Shown: positions 15,678 to 25,149, numbered from the stretch's first letter. The stretch: 64,000 nt of DNA from Allomeiothermus silvanus DSM 9946 (GCF_000092125.1 NC_014213.1:283855-347854), one strand, 5' to 3'. Translations and numbers: made by a program. The notes: generated from the sequence alone by a model not told the origin.

Positions 15678-17177
15678 CTACTTCGCTTGGAGGGCTTCTT
15701 CAGAGGGCGCGGAGGAGGGAGGGAGGAGAGGGAGCTCTACCCGGAAGAGGCTACCCCCACCGGGGCGCTCGAGGTAGCGGATGCTTCCACCGTGGGACTG
15801 GGCGATCTGGCGGGCCAGGTACAGCCCCAGCCCCTTGCCGCCCCCGGCGCGGTGGCTGGAAAAGCGCGTGAACAGCCGCTCCCTAGCCTCCGGCGGGATG
15901 CCCGGACCCCGGTCAGCCACCTCGAGCACGGCCATATCCCCCACCCTCTCCAGCCGCACCTCGACCTCGCTTTCCGGCGGGGCGAACTTGGCTGCGTTAT
16001 CCAGCAGGTTTTGCAGCATCCTGCGCACGTCGCCCTCCCTTCCCAGGATCTCCAAGCGCTCCGGGGCCGATACGCGGATCCCCAGGCGCCGTTCGCGCCA
16101 TAGCCCCTCCAGCCGCTCCACACCTTCGCGCACCAGCCGGGCCAGATCCACCGGGCGCTTAGGGGGCAGGGCTTCCCCGCTTTCCAGTTGGGCCAGCAAG
16201 AGCAGTTCCTCGGCCAGCTCGAGCAGGTCCTGGTTGGCCTCGAGGCCATTGCGCAGGCTTTTTTTGAACTCCTCCGGAAGCTCCCCGTAAGCGCCCTCCA
16301 GGGCCAGGCGCAAATTCATGGCGTTGGCCATGAGGGGGGTACGCAGGTCGTGGGAGAAGGCGTAGATCAGGTCGCGGATCACCGCATTGCGCTGGGCAAC
16401 CTCCGCTTGTTGTTCCTGCAGCCGGGCGAAGAGCCGGGCCTTACCCCAGAGGGCTTGCAAGGGGGGCAGAAGCTCCAGGAGAAACGCCGCCGCGCCTTCG
16501 TGGCGGGGATGCTCAAAGAGCAGGAGCAGATCGGGCTGCAGCTGCCCCAGGAGAAAGCCCCTCCCCGAGAGCAACACCTGGCGCACGGGCTGGGGGCTCG
16601 AGGCCGGGGCCTCCTGGGGGGCTTCCCAGCCCTTGGGCGTGGCAAACAGCCGCTCGCCCCAGCGCCCGCCCCGCAGGGTTAGGACTGCGGCGGCATCGGC
16701 CTCGAACAGGTTCTTGAGCACCCGCGCGGCCCGCTCCAGCAGCTCGGGTGGGGTGAGGGGTCCGGAGAGATCCTCTACCAGCTGGCGCAACTGCCGTTCC
16801 CGCCGGGCGCGGCGCTCCTCCGCCCGGGCCAGGGCCAGGCGGCTGGAAGACTCCCCGGCCTTGAGCGAGAGCAGCGCCACCAGCAAAAAGGAGAGCGCGC
16901 AGAATAGCCGGTTGAGTACGGCGATGCTCTCAAAGCCCCCCGCGGCTTGGGCGTTGAGCAGGCCAGCGATGAGGTTGGCCAGCAAAGCCAGCAGGGTCAT
17001 GCCCAGGGTCAGGCGGCGGGAGAGGGCTAGCCCAGTAAGGGCGATGGGCACGTTATAGAGGATGGCCACCACCAAGGCCTGCGGGGTCAGCACGTCGGCC
17101 AGAAACACCCCGCCGATCAAAAGGGCGCTCAACAGCGCCTGAGCGCGCATCGAAACCAGTATAGCTCCCGGCCTCAT
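15678..17177 (-). CDS. Membrane sensor histidine kinase
   Basis: 499 residues from ATG 17177, which overlaps the TGA of the preceding gene (ATGA). The N-terminus has about five hydrophobic segments (LLSALLIGGVFLADVL onward to about residue 95), then a coiled coil and a GAF-like linker. The H box is IYAFSHDLRTPLMAN, N box LLDNAAKFAPP, and G boxes GPGIPPEAR and GGGKGLGLYLARQIA. It partners the NarL-type regulator. Histidine kinases with HisKA domains usually pair with OmpR regulators, so the NarL pairing is unusual. The proximity to kdp suggests a role in potassium or osmotic sensing, which is inference. Confidence 0.9.
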   Translation of the reverse strand: MRPGAILVSMRAQALLSALLIGGVFLADVLTPQALVVAILYNVPIALTGLALSRRLTLGMTLLALLANLIAGLLNAQAAGGFESIAVLNRLFCALSFLLVALLSLKAGESSSRLALARAEERRARRERQLRQLVEDLSGPLTPPELLERAARVLKNLFEADAAAVLTLRGGRWGERLFATPKGWEAPQEAPASSPQPVRQVLLSGRGFLLGQLQPDLLLLFEHPRHEGAAAFLLELLPPLQALWGKARLFARLQEQQAEVAQRNAVIRDLIYAFSHDLRTPLMANAMNLRLALEGAYGELPEEFKKSLRNGLEANQDLLELAEELLLLAQLESGEALPPKRPVDLARLVREGVERLEGLWRERRLGIRVSAPERLEILGREGDVRRMLQNLLDNAAKFAPPESEVEVRLERVGDMAVLEVADRGPGIPPEARERLFTRFSSHRAGGGKGLGLYLARQIAQSHGGSIRYLERPGGGSLFRVELPLLPPSSAPSEEALQAK

Positions 17178-17763
17178 GCCGTTACCACCAGCACGCCCAA
17201 AGCTCCCCTGCTGAGCAAGGAGCACACCCGGCTGGCCCACCCCCAGCGAAGGCCCGGCTGAGGCAGCCCCAGCACCACCAGGCCTTGCCGCTGGGCCTCG
17301 CGCAAGAACTCCTGGCCAGAGTACAGCCCGCCCCGAGCGATCACCCCGGCCTTGCGGGCTTCCTCGAGCGGGCCTTCCAGCGCCTGCCAGGCCCGCCTCC
17401 GGGCCGCTTGCCACAGGCTTTGGGAGAAGTAGGGCCCCTCCAGGTACCCTGGCTCCTCTTCCCAGGCCCAAGCCAGGGTGAGGGGTAAGCCCCTGAGTAC
17501 CGGCATCGCCGGGCCGCGGGTGCGGCTCCAATGCCGCGCTAGCCAGATGCCCTCTTGCGCTACCCGGGGGTGGAGGGGGGGCCCAGCAGGGCCAGCACCC
17601 CTCGGGCTTCGTGGAGATCTTTTCCCGGGGCAAAGAAAAATGTGGGCTGTTGCAAACGAAATACCCGCGCCCAGACCGCGAGGCTTCCTCCCGGCAGGGC
17701 GGCGATTCCCCGCGCCCGCAGAGCGGGCTCGAGGTGGGGTTCGGGGGGAAAGACCAGCGCCAT
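17174..17763 (-). pseudogene. Universal-stress-protein-like gene with a frameshift at a homopolymer
   Basis: From ATG 17763 the frame reads MALVFPPEPHLEPALRARGI to FFFAPGKDLHEARGVLALLG and then stops within a few codons. A second frame continues from about 17570 (RVAQEGIWLARHW) to GALGVLVVTA at 17174. The switch falls at a run of seven G (plus strand, 17575-17581), so a one-base slip, sequencing error or phase variation would explain it. The final VVGL...GVLVV pattern is USP-like. The stop overlaps the kinase start, arguing that the gene was intact recently. It also contains the GPAMPVLRG-encoding dispersed repeat at 17494-17517. Confidence 0.6.
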
Positions 17764-17814
17764 AGCCAAGGCCTCTGCTCATCCTGCGCGGTTACCGGTG
17801 TGTGGCCTAGGGGT

Positions 17815-17862
17815 CAGACGGCCCGCGGGGTCGGTCAGATGACCGATCCCCGCCGCCGTCTG
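17815..17862. promoter_or_regulatory. Large imperfect palindrome in the kdp divergent promoter region
   Basis: Nested arms CAGACGGC/GCCGTCTG (17815-17822, 17855-17862) enclose GGGGTCGGTCA/TGACCGATCCCC around 17838. It lies between the stress-protein start (17763) and kdpF (17915), so it may be a two-way operator or a leader hairpin of the kdp transcript. Confidence 0.5.
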
Positions 17863-17914
17863 GCGGCTGCCGCGGTGCGACAGGGGGGTCTAGCCTAGGC
17901 GGAGGAGGTGTCGG

Positions 17915-17995
17915 ATGGCCTGGATACTGATCGGTCTTTCCCTACTCATAGGCCTTTACCTCGTCTACACGCTGTTGCGACCGGAGGACTTCTGA
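17915..17995 (+). CDS. kdpF: KdpF, small stabilising subunit of the Kdp potassium pump
   Basis: 26 residues: MAWILIGLSLLIGLYLVYTL then LRPEDF, a single transmembrane helix with the typical R-P-E-x-F end of KdpF. A GGAGGAGG lies just upstream of ATG 17915. The stop overlaps the next start by one base (TGATG). It is at the expected position, first in the kdp operon. Confidence 0.88.
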   Translation: MAWILIGLSLLIGLYLVYTLLRPEDF

Positions 17996-18078
17996 TGGAA
18001 CACCTGCTGGCTATTCTGGTTCTGCTGCTGCTGTTTTCGCTGTGCGCAGCGCTGGTCTGGGGGGCGGATCGCCTATGA
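17995..18078 (+). CDS. Unnamed 27-residue membrane peptide between kdpF and kdpA
   Basis: ATG 17995 to TGA 18078: MEHLLAILVLLLLFSLCAAL then VWGADRL, a single hydrophobic helix. It overlaps kdpF by one base at its start and kdpA by four bases (ATGA) at its end, so it is in a perfect translational-coupling chain, which supports expression. It lacks the KdpF C-terminal signature, so it is not an obvious kdpF duplicate. A role as an additional small subunit is inference. Confidence 0.6.
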   Translation: MEHLLAILVLLLLFSLCAALVWGADRL

Positions 18079-19784
18079 CCGACGTGATCCTGATCCTCCT
18101 CCTGGTGCTGCTGCTGGCCTGGCCGCTGGGAGGCTATCTGGCCCGGGTCTTCAGCGGTGAGCGTACCCTGCTGGACTTTCTAGCCCCCCTCGAGCGCGGC
18201 ATCTACCGGCTCCTGGGGGTCAACCCCGAGCGCGGCATGGACTGGCGGGGCTATGCCAAGGCGCTGCTGGGCAGCAACCTGCTGCTGGCCCTGGCCGCTT
18301 ACGGGGTGCTGGTGTTGCAGGGCAAGCTACCCCTAAACCCCGACGGGGTTCCCTCCATGAGCTGGCACCTGGCGCTGCACACCGTGGCCAGCTTCATCAC
18401 CAACACCAACCAGCAGCACTACTCGGGCCAGGCGCAGCTTTCCTATCTGGCCCAGATGCTGGCCATTACCGCCCTTCAGCTCATCACCCCTGCCGCGGGG
18501 CTGGCCACGTTGGTGGCCATCCTGCGGGCCTTGCGCCCTCCGGCGGGGCGTAAGGCCGGGGATCTGGGCAACTACTTTGTCGATGTCACCCGAGCCCTTA
18601 CCCGCGTCCTGATCCCCTTGTCGGTGGCGTGGGCCCTGCTCCTGACCTGGCAGGGGGTTCCCAGTACCTTTTCCGGGGCGAAGGTAGCCGAGCTGCTCGA
18701 GCCCCAGACCCTCACCGTGGAGGGTAAGCCGCAGACGGTGCGCGAACAGGTGATCCCGGTGGGGCCGGTGGCGGCCATGGTGGCCATCAAGCAGCTCGGC
18801 ACCAACGGGGGTGGCTGGTACGGACCGAACTCGGCGTTTCCGCTCGAGAACCCCACGCCCTTTTCCAACCTGCTCGAGACCGTGGCCATCTTGCTTTTGC
18901 CGGTGGCCCAGGTCTTCATGATCGGCCACTTGTTGCGCAACCTGGCTTTTGCCCGCCTGGTCTTCGGGGTGATGGCGGCCTTCTCGGTGCTCTTCATCGC
19001 CCTCATCCTCCCCATGGAGCAGGCCCCCAACCCGGCGTTTGCCCAGCTCGCGGCCCCCGGGCCCAACTGGGAGGGTAAGGAACTGCGCCTGGGCCCCCTG
19101 CCCTCGGCGCTATGGGCCACGCTCACCACCCAGACCTCCAACGGCTCGGTCAACGCCATGCACGACTCGCTCCAACCCCTATCCATTCTGATTGCCTTGG
19201 TAGACATGTTCATCAACGCCACCTGGGGCGGGGTGGGGGTGGGGGCCATCAACTTCCTGCTGTATGTGGTGCTGGCGGTATTCATCGCCGGGCTGATGGT
19301 AGGGCGCACCCCGGAGCTGTTTGGGAAGAAGCTCGAGGCCCGCGAGATCAAGCTAGCCAGCATCGCCATCCTGCTGCAGCCGCTGTTGGTCCTGGTGCCC
19401 ACCGCCCTGGCCCTGGGGAGCGGGCTGGCTAACACCTCCAACCCCGGCTTTCACGGCTTGTCCCAGGTGCTTTACGAGTACACCTCGGCCTACGCCAACA
19501 ACGGATCAGGGTTGGCTGGATTGGGTAATACCACCGTCTGGTGGAACCTGAGCTGCGCGGTGGTGCTGATCTTGGCCCGCTACATCCCCATGATCGCCCC
19601 GCTGGCCATCGCCGCGTTCCTGGCGGCCAAGCGCACCGCACCCCAGACCGTGGGTACCCTGCGCACCGAGACCCCCACCTTTGGCCTCACCGTTTTCTCC
19701 ATCATCGTCATCGTGCAGGGGCTCAACTTCTTCCCCTATCTGATCCTGGGCCCCATCGCCGAGCAATTGGTAGGTGTGCGATGA
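18075..19784 (+). CDS. kdpA: Potassium-transporting ATPase, channel-like subunit A
   Basis: 569 residues from ATG 18075. The protein has about ten transmembrane helices and the four selectivity-filter-like loops of the SKT superfamily: [52 protein letters not shown] and [10 protein letters not shown]. It conducts K+ to the KdpB pump in the KdpFABC complex of the inner membrane. The stop overlaps the KdpB start (ATGA). Length matches the family. Confidence 0.97.
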   Translation: MTDVILILLLVLLLAWPLGGYLARVFSGERTLLDFLAPLERGIYRLLGVNPERGMDWRGYAKALLGSNLLLALAAYGVLVLQGKLPLNPDGVPSMSWHLALHTVASFITNTNQQHYSGQAQLSYLAQMLAITALQLITPAAGLATLVAILRALRPPAGRKAGDLGNYFVDVTRALTRVLIPLSVAWALLLTWQGVPSTFSGAKVAELLEPQTLTVEGKPQTVREQVIPVGPVAAMVAIKQLGTNGGGWYGPNSAFPLENPTPFSNLLETVAILLLPVAQVFMIGHLLRNLAFARLVFGVMAAFSVLFIALILPMEQAPNPAFAQLAAPGPNWEGKELRLGPLPSALWATLTTQTSNGSVNAMHDSLQPLSILIALVDMFINATWGGVGVGAINFLLYVVLAVFIAGLMVGRTPELFGKKLEAREIKLASIAILLQPLLVLVPTALALGSGLANTSNPGFHGLSQVLYEYTSAYANNGSGLAGLGNTTVWWNLSCAVVLILARYIPMIAPLAIAAFLAAKRTAPQTVGTLRTETPTFGLTVFSIIVIVQGLNFFPYLILGPIAEQLVGVR

Positions 19785-21832
19785 ACCAAGCAGAACTCAA
19801 GCTAGCCCGCAAGCGGAGCCGGCGAGGCCTGGTCGAGCGCGGCCAGCTGGCCGAGGCCCTGCGCCAGGCTTTCGTGTACCTTTCCCCCCGCCGCCAGCTA
19901 AAAAACCCGGTGATGTTCGTGGTCTACGTGGGAACTTGGGTGACGCTCTACCTGGCGGCGGCCAACCTCGTCAGCGGACGGAGTTGGGGTTATGAGTTGG
20001 GCGTGGCGGTGTGGCTCTTCCTGACCGTGCTCTTCGCCAACTTCGCCGAGGCCCTGGCCGAGGCGCGGGGCCGGGCCCAGGCCCAGAGCTTGCGCACCGC
20101 TCGGACCGACCTCAAGGCCTTGCGGCTGACGGAGGACGGGGTCGAGGAGGTCCCCAGCACCCGGCTGCGCAAAGGGGATCGGGTGCAAGTGGGCGAGGGA
20201 GCGTTCATCCCCGCCGACGGGGAGGTGGTCGAAGGGTTGGCGGTGGTGGACGAGTCGGCCATCACCGGAGAGTCGGCGCCGGTAGTGCGCGAGGCCGGCA
20301 GCGATTTCAACGGGGTGACCGCGGGAACCCGGGTGCTCACCGGCCACATCGTGGTGGAGGTGACCTCCAACCCGGGGGAGAGCTTTCTCGACCGCATGAT
20401 CGCCCTGGTCGAGGGGGCCACCCGGCAGAAGACCCCCAACGAGATCGCCCTCTCGGTTTTGCTCTCGGCCCTTACTTTGATCTTTTTGCTGGTGGTGGTC
20501 ACCCTACCCTTCGCCGCCGGATTTCTAGGGATCAGCGTGAGCGTCACCACCCTGGTGGCCCTCCTGGTCTGCCTGATCCCCACCACCATCGGCGGCCTTC
20601 TGCCAGCCATCGGCATCGCGGGCATGGACCGGGCCCTCAAAGCCAACGTGCTGGCCAAGTCGGGCCGGGCAGTGGAGGTCGCGGGGGACATCGATACCCT
20701 CTTGCTGGATAAAACCGGGACGATTACCTTAGGGGACCGCCAGGCTACCGAGTTTCGCCCGGTGGGGGGAGTTTCCCGGGAGCGGCTGGCCTGGGCAGCT
20801 TTGGGCGCCTCGTTGCACGATACCACCCCGGAGGGCAAGAGCATCGTGCGGCTGGCCCGCGAGCAGGGGGCCCGGGTGGAAGAAGCGCTCATCGCGGGAT
20901 CCAAGGGCCTCGAGTTCACCGCCCAGACCCGCATGTCCGGCACCGACCTGCCGGGGGGGGTGCGGCTGCGCAAAGGCTCCCCCGACCGCATGACGGAGCT
21001 GGTGGAGCAGGCGGGGAACAAGGTTCCCCCCGACCTCGCCCCCTTGGTGGAAGAAGTCGCCCGGCAGGGAGCTACTCCGCTGGTGGTGTGCGAGAACGAG
21101 CAACCTTTGGGGGTGGTGGCCCTTTCGGATGTGGTCAAGCCGGGGATTCGCGAGCGCTTCGCCCAGCTTCGGCGTATGGGCTTACGCACGGTGATGGTCA
21201 CCGGCGACAACCCCCTCACCGCCCGGGCCATCGCCCAGGAGGCGGGGGTGGATGAGTTCATCGCCCAGGCCAAGCCGGAGGACAAGCTCCGGCTCATCCG
21301 CGAGGAGCAGGCCAAGGGCCGATTGGTGGCGATGATGGGCGATGGTACCAACGACGCCCCGGCGCTGGCCCAGGCCGATGTGGGCCTGGCCATGAACTCG
21401 GGGACCCAGGCCGCTAAAGAGGCCGCCAACATGATCGACCTGGACTCCGATCCCACCAAGCTGCTGGAGGTCGTCGAGATCGGCAAGCAGCTTCTGATCA
21501 CCCGCGGCGCACTCACCACCTTCTCCATCGCCAACGATGTGGCCAAATACTTTGCCATCCTCCCGGCCATGTTCGTCAGCGCCATTCCTCAGCTGCAGGC
21601 ACTCAACGTGATGCGGCTGGAGAGCCCCACCAGCGCGGTGCTCTCGGCGGTGGTCTTCAACGCCCTGGTCATCCCGGCCTTGGTACCCCTGGCCCTGCGC
21701 GGGGTGCGCTTTGCCCCCAGCAGCGCCGACGGGCTGTTGCTGCGCAACCTGCTGGTCTATGGCCTGGGCGGGCTCCTCCTGCCCTTCGTCGGCATCAAGC
21801 TCATCGATTTGCTCATCGGACGCTTCGTCTAG
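19781..21832 (+). CDS. kdpB: Potassium-transporting P-type ATPase, subunit B
   Basis: 683 residues from ATG 19781 ([17 protein letters not shown]). P-type ATPase motifs: phosphorylated Asp in DKTGTIT, actuator loop TGES, and hinge [18 protein letters not shown]. It hydrolyses ATP to drive K+ through KdpA. Complete and undamaged. It is followed after 12 bases by kdpC, which is broken by an IS. Confidence 0.97.
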   Translation: MNQAELKLARKRSRRGLVERGQLAEALRQAFVYLSPRRQLKNPVMFVVYVGTWVTLYLAAANLVSGRSWGYELGVAVWLFLTVLFANFAEALAEARGRAQAQSLRTARTDLKALRLTEDGVEEVPSTRLRKGDRVQVGEGAFIPADGEVVEGLAVVDESAITGESAPVVREAGSDFNGVTAGTRVLTGHIVVEVTSNPGESFLDRMIALVEGATRQKTPNEIALSVLLSALTLIFLLVVVTLPFAAGFLGISVSVTTLVALLVCLIPTTIGGLLPAIGIAGMDRALKANVLAKSGRAVEVAGDIDTLLLDKTGTITLGDRQATEFRPVGGVSRERLAWAALGASLHDTTPEGKSIVRLAREQGARVEEALIAGSKGLEFTAQTRMSGTDLPGGVRLRKGSPDRMTELVEQAGNKVPPDLAPLVEEVARQGATPLVVCENEQPLGVVALSDVVKPGIRERFAQLRRMGLRTVMVTGDNPLTARAIAQEAGVDEFIAQAKPEDKLRLIREEQAKGRLVAMMGDGTNDAPALAQADVGLAMNSGTQAAKEAANMIDLDSDPTKLLEVVEIGKQLLITRGALTTFSIANDVAKYFAILPAMFVSAIPQLQALNVMRLESPTSAVLSAVVFNALVIPALVPLALRGVRFAPSSADGLLLRNLLVYGLGGLLLPFVGIKLIDLLIGRFV

Positions 21833-21900
21833 GGAAAGGAAGCTATGGACTACGAACTCGACTCGCGGGGCGGTAGCCCCAGCACCTGGTTGCGTTTCAC

Positions 21901-23059
21901 CAGGCTTTTATCATAAAGCCATATGAAAACTGCTTCCATTCCCTCTCCGTTGCCATACCTAGCCCAGATACCCGATCCCCGCGAGTACCTGAAGACCCAG
22001 CATCGCTGGCAAGACCTGCTGCTGATCTGCTTGATGGCGGTGGGCTCGGGACGGCACAATATCCTGGCCGTCAGCCAGTGGGTGCAAGACCAGCGACGCT
22101 TCTTGCTGGACGAGGTCCATATCCGTACCCGCCGGGGTGAGCGCAAACTACCCGGGCAAGCCACCCTCTACCGCCTCTTTTGGTCCTTGAGCAAGGACCT
22201 ACAACCCTTGCAAAAGGCCTTACTATCCTGGGCTCGGGAGGTACTCAAGGCCCTGGGCAAGGAGGGCGATGAACCCTTGCCCGTAGCCGTGGACGGTAAA
22301 CACCTCCGGGGCACCCGGTGTGCTTGGCGAGGGGAAGAGGCGCTGGTCTTTTTGTCGGCGTTGGTTCAGGGGCTGGGGCTCTCCTTGGGGAGCCAGGCGA
22401 TTGCCGACGGTGAGGCAGCGGCGGCGCAGGGACTGGTGGTACACATGGAGGGGCTGGGGGTGGACTGGGTACTGACGGGGGATGCGGCCTTGTGCACCCA
22501 GGAGTTGGCGGCAGTGGTGGTGGAGCAAAAGGGGGGTATCTGTTCAGCGTCAAAGGGAACCAGGCAGAGCTCAAGGAACTGATCCAGTGGGCCTTTGCCA
22601 ACTACCAGGCGACCGACCACTACATCCAGCACCAGGTTCGGGGTGGAGAGGTCTGGATATGGCACCTGGAAGGGCTCCCCCTGCCGGAGGGGGTGAGCGG
22701 CTGGCGGGGCTCGCGGATGGCCTTGCGGATGCGACGGCGGGTGGTGCGCAAGAATAGCGGGGAGCTACGGGAGGAGACCGCCTATGCCCTGACCAGCCTA
22801 CAGGCCCCGGCCAAGCGGCTGTATGCCCTGTGGCGGGGACACTGGGAGGTAGAGAATCGCTTACACCATAAACGAGACACGGTGTTGGGAGAAGATGCCT
22901 CCCGCAGCCGCAAGGGGGCGGCGGGGCTGATGTACCTACGGGATGTGATCCTGAACCTCCTGCATCTCAAAAGGTGGCCGGTGTTGCGCTCGGTTAGAAA
23001 GTTCTCGGCTGATCCCAAAGTTCTGCTGAGGCTAATCCGAGGGTTGTGATAAAAGCCTG
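21901..23059 (+). mobile_element. ISAs1-family insertion sequence in kdpC
   Basis: 1159 bp bounded by perfect 13-bp inverted repeats CAGGCTTTTATCA and flanked by a perfect 9-bp direct repeat GCGTTTCAC (21892-21900 and 23060-23068). It encodes a transposase in two overlapping frames. A diverged left-end remnant of the same family lies at 34406. Confidence 0.92.
21923..23049 (+). CDS. ISAs1 transposase in two frames, possible programmed -1 frameshift
   Basis: Frame 1 (21923-22582) reads YLAQIPDPREYLKTQHRWQD through PVAVDGKHLRGTRC and VLTGDAALCTQELAAVVVEQKGG. The -1 frame then continues GGYLFSVKGNQAELKELI to WEVENRLHHKRDTVLGEDAS and ends at 23049. Together they match a full ISAs1 transposase with three acidic catalytic regions. 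The switch falls on A AAG GGG (22528-22534), a canonical X XXY YYZ slippery heptamer in the right frame, so frameshifting rather than decay is possible. Confidence 0.75.
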
Positions 23060-23593
23060 GCGTTTCACGGCGGTCTTCCTCCTGCTGTGCGGCCTGCTGT
23101 ACCCTGTCCTGACCACCTGGCTGGCGCGGGGCCTCTTTCCCCACCAGGCCGAGGGCAGCCTGATCGTGAAAGACGGGCGCGTCCTGGGCTCCGAACTCCT
23201 GGGGCAGCCCTTCAGCGGCGCGCGCTACTTCATCGGGCGGCCTTCGGCGGCGGGCTACGACCCCCGGGTGGCGGCCGGCTCCAACCTGGCGGTCTCCAAC
23301 CCCGCCCTGCGCGAGCGGGTGCGACAAGACGCCCAGGCGATCGCCCAGCGGGAGGGGGTGCGCCCGGAGCAGATCCCTCCGGACCTGCTGGCGGCCTCGG
23401 GTTCCGGCCTTGACCCCCACATCAGCCCCGAGTCCGCCCGCCTGCAGGTAGCCCGGGTGGCGAAAGCCCGTGGCCTCTCCCCCCAGGCGGTGCAGCAGAT
23501 GGTCGACCAGTACACCGAGCGGGGTCTCCTCGGCCAGCCCAGGGTCAACGTGTTGCGGCTCAACCTGGCCCTGGACGGGGTACGCTAGGATCT

Positions 23594-24706
23594 GTGGAAC
23601 CGGCGGCGCCCGACCCCCAGCAGTTGCTCGAGGCCATCCTGAAAAGCGGGAGGGGCCGCCATAAGATCTACGTGGGGGCCGCCGCCGGGGTGGGCAAGAC
23701 CTACCGGGCCTTGCAGGAGTTGCGCGAGCGCCTGGAGGCCGGGGTGGACGCGGTGGTGGGCTACCTCGAGACCCACGGGCGCGCCGACACCGCCCGCATG
23801 GCCGAGGGCTTGCCGATCTTCCCGCGCAAGCAGCTGGAGTACAAGGGGGTGGTCCTGCCGGAGATGGACCTGGAGGGGCTGCTCGCGCGCCGCCCGGCGC
23901 TGGTGTTGGTGGACGAGCTGGCCCATACCAACGTCCCCGGCTCCAAGAACGCCAAGCGCTACCAGGACGTGGAGGAACTGCTGCAAGCGGGGATCAGCGT
24001 GATCTCCACCATGAACATCCAGCATCTGGAGTCCTTGAATGACCTGGTGGCCCGCCTCACCGGGGTGCGGGTGAAAGAGCGGGTCCCCGACCGGGTGCTC
24101 TTGGAGGCCGACGAGGTGATCCTGGTGGACGTGACCCCGGAGGTGCTCCAGGAGCGGCTCCGGGCGGGCAAGATCTATCCCAAGGCCAAGATCGAGCAGG
24201 CCCTGGCCAACTTCTTCACCGCGGAGAACCTGGCCGTGCTGCGCGAGCTGGCCCTGCGCAGCGTGGCCGACAAGGTCGAGGAAGACGCCTCGGTAGGGGA
24301 GGACTCCCCGGCCATCAAGGAGCGCATCGCGGTGGCGGTGACCCCCAGTCCCAAAGACGCCTTGCTCATCCGCCGCGGGGCCCGCATGGCCCAGCGGATG
24401 CGTGGTGAACTGCACGTGGTGCACGTGAGGAACCGCCGCCTCTCGCGGGAGGAAGAACGGGTGCTGGACAGCCACCGCATCATCACCGAGAGCCTCGAGG
24501 GCCGCTTTCATAGCCTCGAGGGCCGCGACGTCGCCAAAGCCCTGGCGGATTTTGCCAAGGAATACGGCATCACCCAGCTTGTCTTGGGGGAGAACTCCAA
24601 CCCCACCTGGCGCGACTTCTTCCGACTCTCCATCATCCAGCGCTTGATCTACCTCACCCACGACATCGACATCCACATCATGGACCGACGGGCCGAGGAG
24701 CGCTAG
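23594..24706 (+). CDS. kdpD: Truncated-type KdpD: N-terminal sensor domain plus USP domain, no kinase
   Basis: 370 residues from GTG 23594, 6 bases after kdpC. The KdpD N-domain has P-loop GAAAGVGKTYRALQ, LVLVDELAHTNVPGSKNAKR, RYQDVEELL and the Q-H-L-E-S-LND block; residues about 230-360 form a USP domain (RIAVAVTPSPKDALLIRRGA). Full KdpD then has four membrane helices and a histidine kinase, absent here. The protein stops cleanly after HDIDIHIMDRR, so this is an N-terminal-only KdpD as in several other bacteria. It could act on the separate kinase at 15678-17177, which is inference. Confidence 0.88.
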   Translation: MEPAAPDPQQLLEAILKSGRGRHKIYVGAAAGVGKTYRALQELRERLEAGVDAVVGYLETHGRADTARMAEGLPIFPRKQLEYKGVVLPEMDLEGLLARRPALVLVDELAHTNVPGSKNAKRYQDVEELLQAGISVISTMNIQHLESLNDLVARLTGVRVKERVPDRVLLEADEVILVDVTPEVLQERLRAGKIYPKAKIEQALANFFTAENLAVLRELALRSVADKVEEDASVGEDSPAIKERIAVAVTPSPKDALLIRRGARMAQRMRGELHVVHVRNRRLSREEERVLDSHRIITESLEGRFHSLEGRDVAKALADFAKEYGITQLVLGENSNPTWRDFFRLSIIQRLIYLTHDIDIHIMDRRAEER

Positions 24707-24787
24707 GGCAGGTGTAGCGGCCTTTCCCCGGGCGGTGTGGTGCCACTTCATGTGGTGGCCCAGGAGGGAACCATCCAGGTACTTCCC

Positions 24788-24836
24788 TGATCTTCAACGT
24801 TCGGGGTGCGGGGTGAGAGTCCCCGACCGACCACGA
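24788..24836 (+). ncRNA. FMN-riboswitch-like partial motif
   Basis: GATCTTCAACGTTCGGGG is followed by TGCGGGGTGAGAGTCCCC and GACCGACC. The order UCUUC - GGGG - GGGUGA-A-UCCC - GACCG parallels the 5' half of the FMN aptamer. The 3' half and a riboflavin gene are both missing, so it is at best a relic. Confidence 0.25.
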
Positions 24837-24861
24837 AGGCGGTGGGCCGGGGAGGCGCTTT

Positions 24862-24970
24862 AAAACGTGTTTGCCCAATGGGCATACGTGTTTGCCCTTC
24901 CCCGCTGTGGGGCGAAAATTGCTTTGCCTGCTAGGCGCACCCGTCTTGCAGCATCTCGGGCAAAGCAACC
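24862..24970. repeat. Dispersed repeat with paired ACGTGTTTGCCC and GGGCAAAGCAA units, intergenic copy
   Basis: AAAACGTGTTTGCCC (24862-24876), ACGTGTTTGCCC (24886-24897), TTGCTTTGCC (24919-24928) and GGGCAAAGCAACC (24958-24970). A compact version occurs at 53882-53942 inside pabC. Confidence 0.65.
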
Positions 24971-25103
24971 CAGTGGCTTCAACCCTGGGTTGCCGGAGGT
25001 CATTTTATGAAGAAGCACTGGATCGGTCTTTTCGGGGCTTTAGAGAAAAGAGGGGGCGTGGGGGAGCTATAATCCCCCGGACTCTCAGTCCGTGGGAGGG
25101 ACT

Positions 25104-25143
25104 CGCAGACATGCCGCCGGGATTGGCGGCATGCTCGTCTGCG
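25104..25143. repeat. Hairpin upstream of the TnpB relic
   Basis: CGCAGAC and ATGCCGCC pair with GGCGGCAT and GTCTGCG around the loop GGGATT. Such imperfect hairpins mark IS200/IS605 element ends, so this may be the left end of the relic that follows. Confidence 0.5.
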
Positions 25144-25149
25144 TTACAT

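Larger units (their letters stand above)
21845..23588 (+). pseudogene. kdpC: kdpC split by an ISAs1-family insertion
   Basis: The 5' part (21845-21900) encodes MDYELDSRGGSPSTWLRFT; the 3' part resumes at 23060 with RFTAVFLLLCGLLYPVLTTW and runs to 23588. Removing 21901-23059 and one 9-bp repeat restores a single frame of about 196 residues with one N-terminal transmembrane helix, typical of KdpC, the subunit that stabilises the complex. A GTG at 23046 inside the IS end opens a frame MIKAWRFTAVFLLL that would restore a protein lacking only the short cytoplasmic N-terminus, so function may be partly kept. Confidence 0.85.

Noticed and set aside
23585..24751. 388-residue His/Gly-rich minus-strand frame opposite kdpD
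   Set aside because: Composition and exact overlap show it is the antisense shadow of the KdpD gene.
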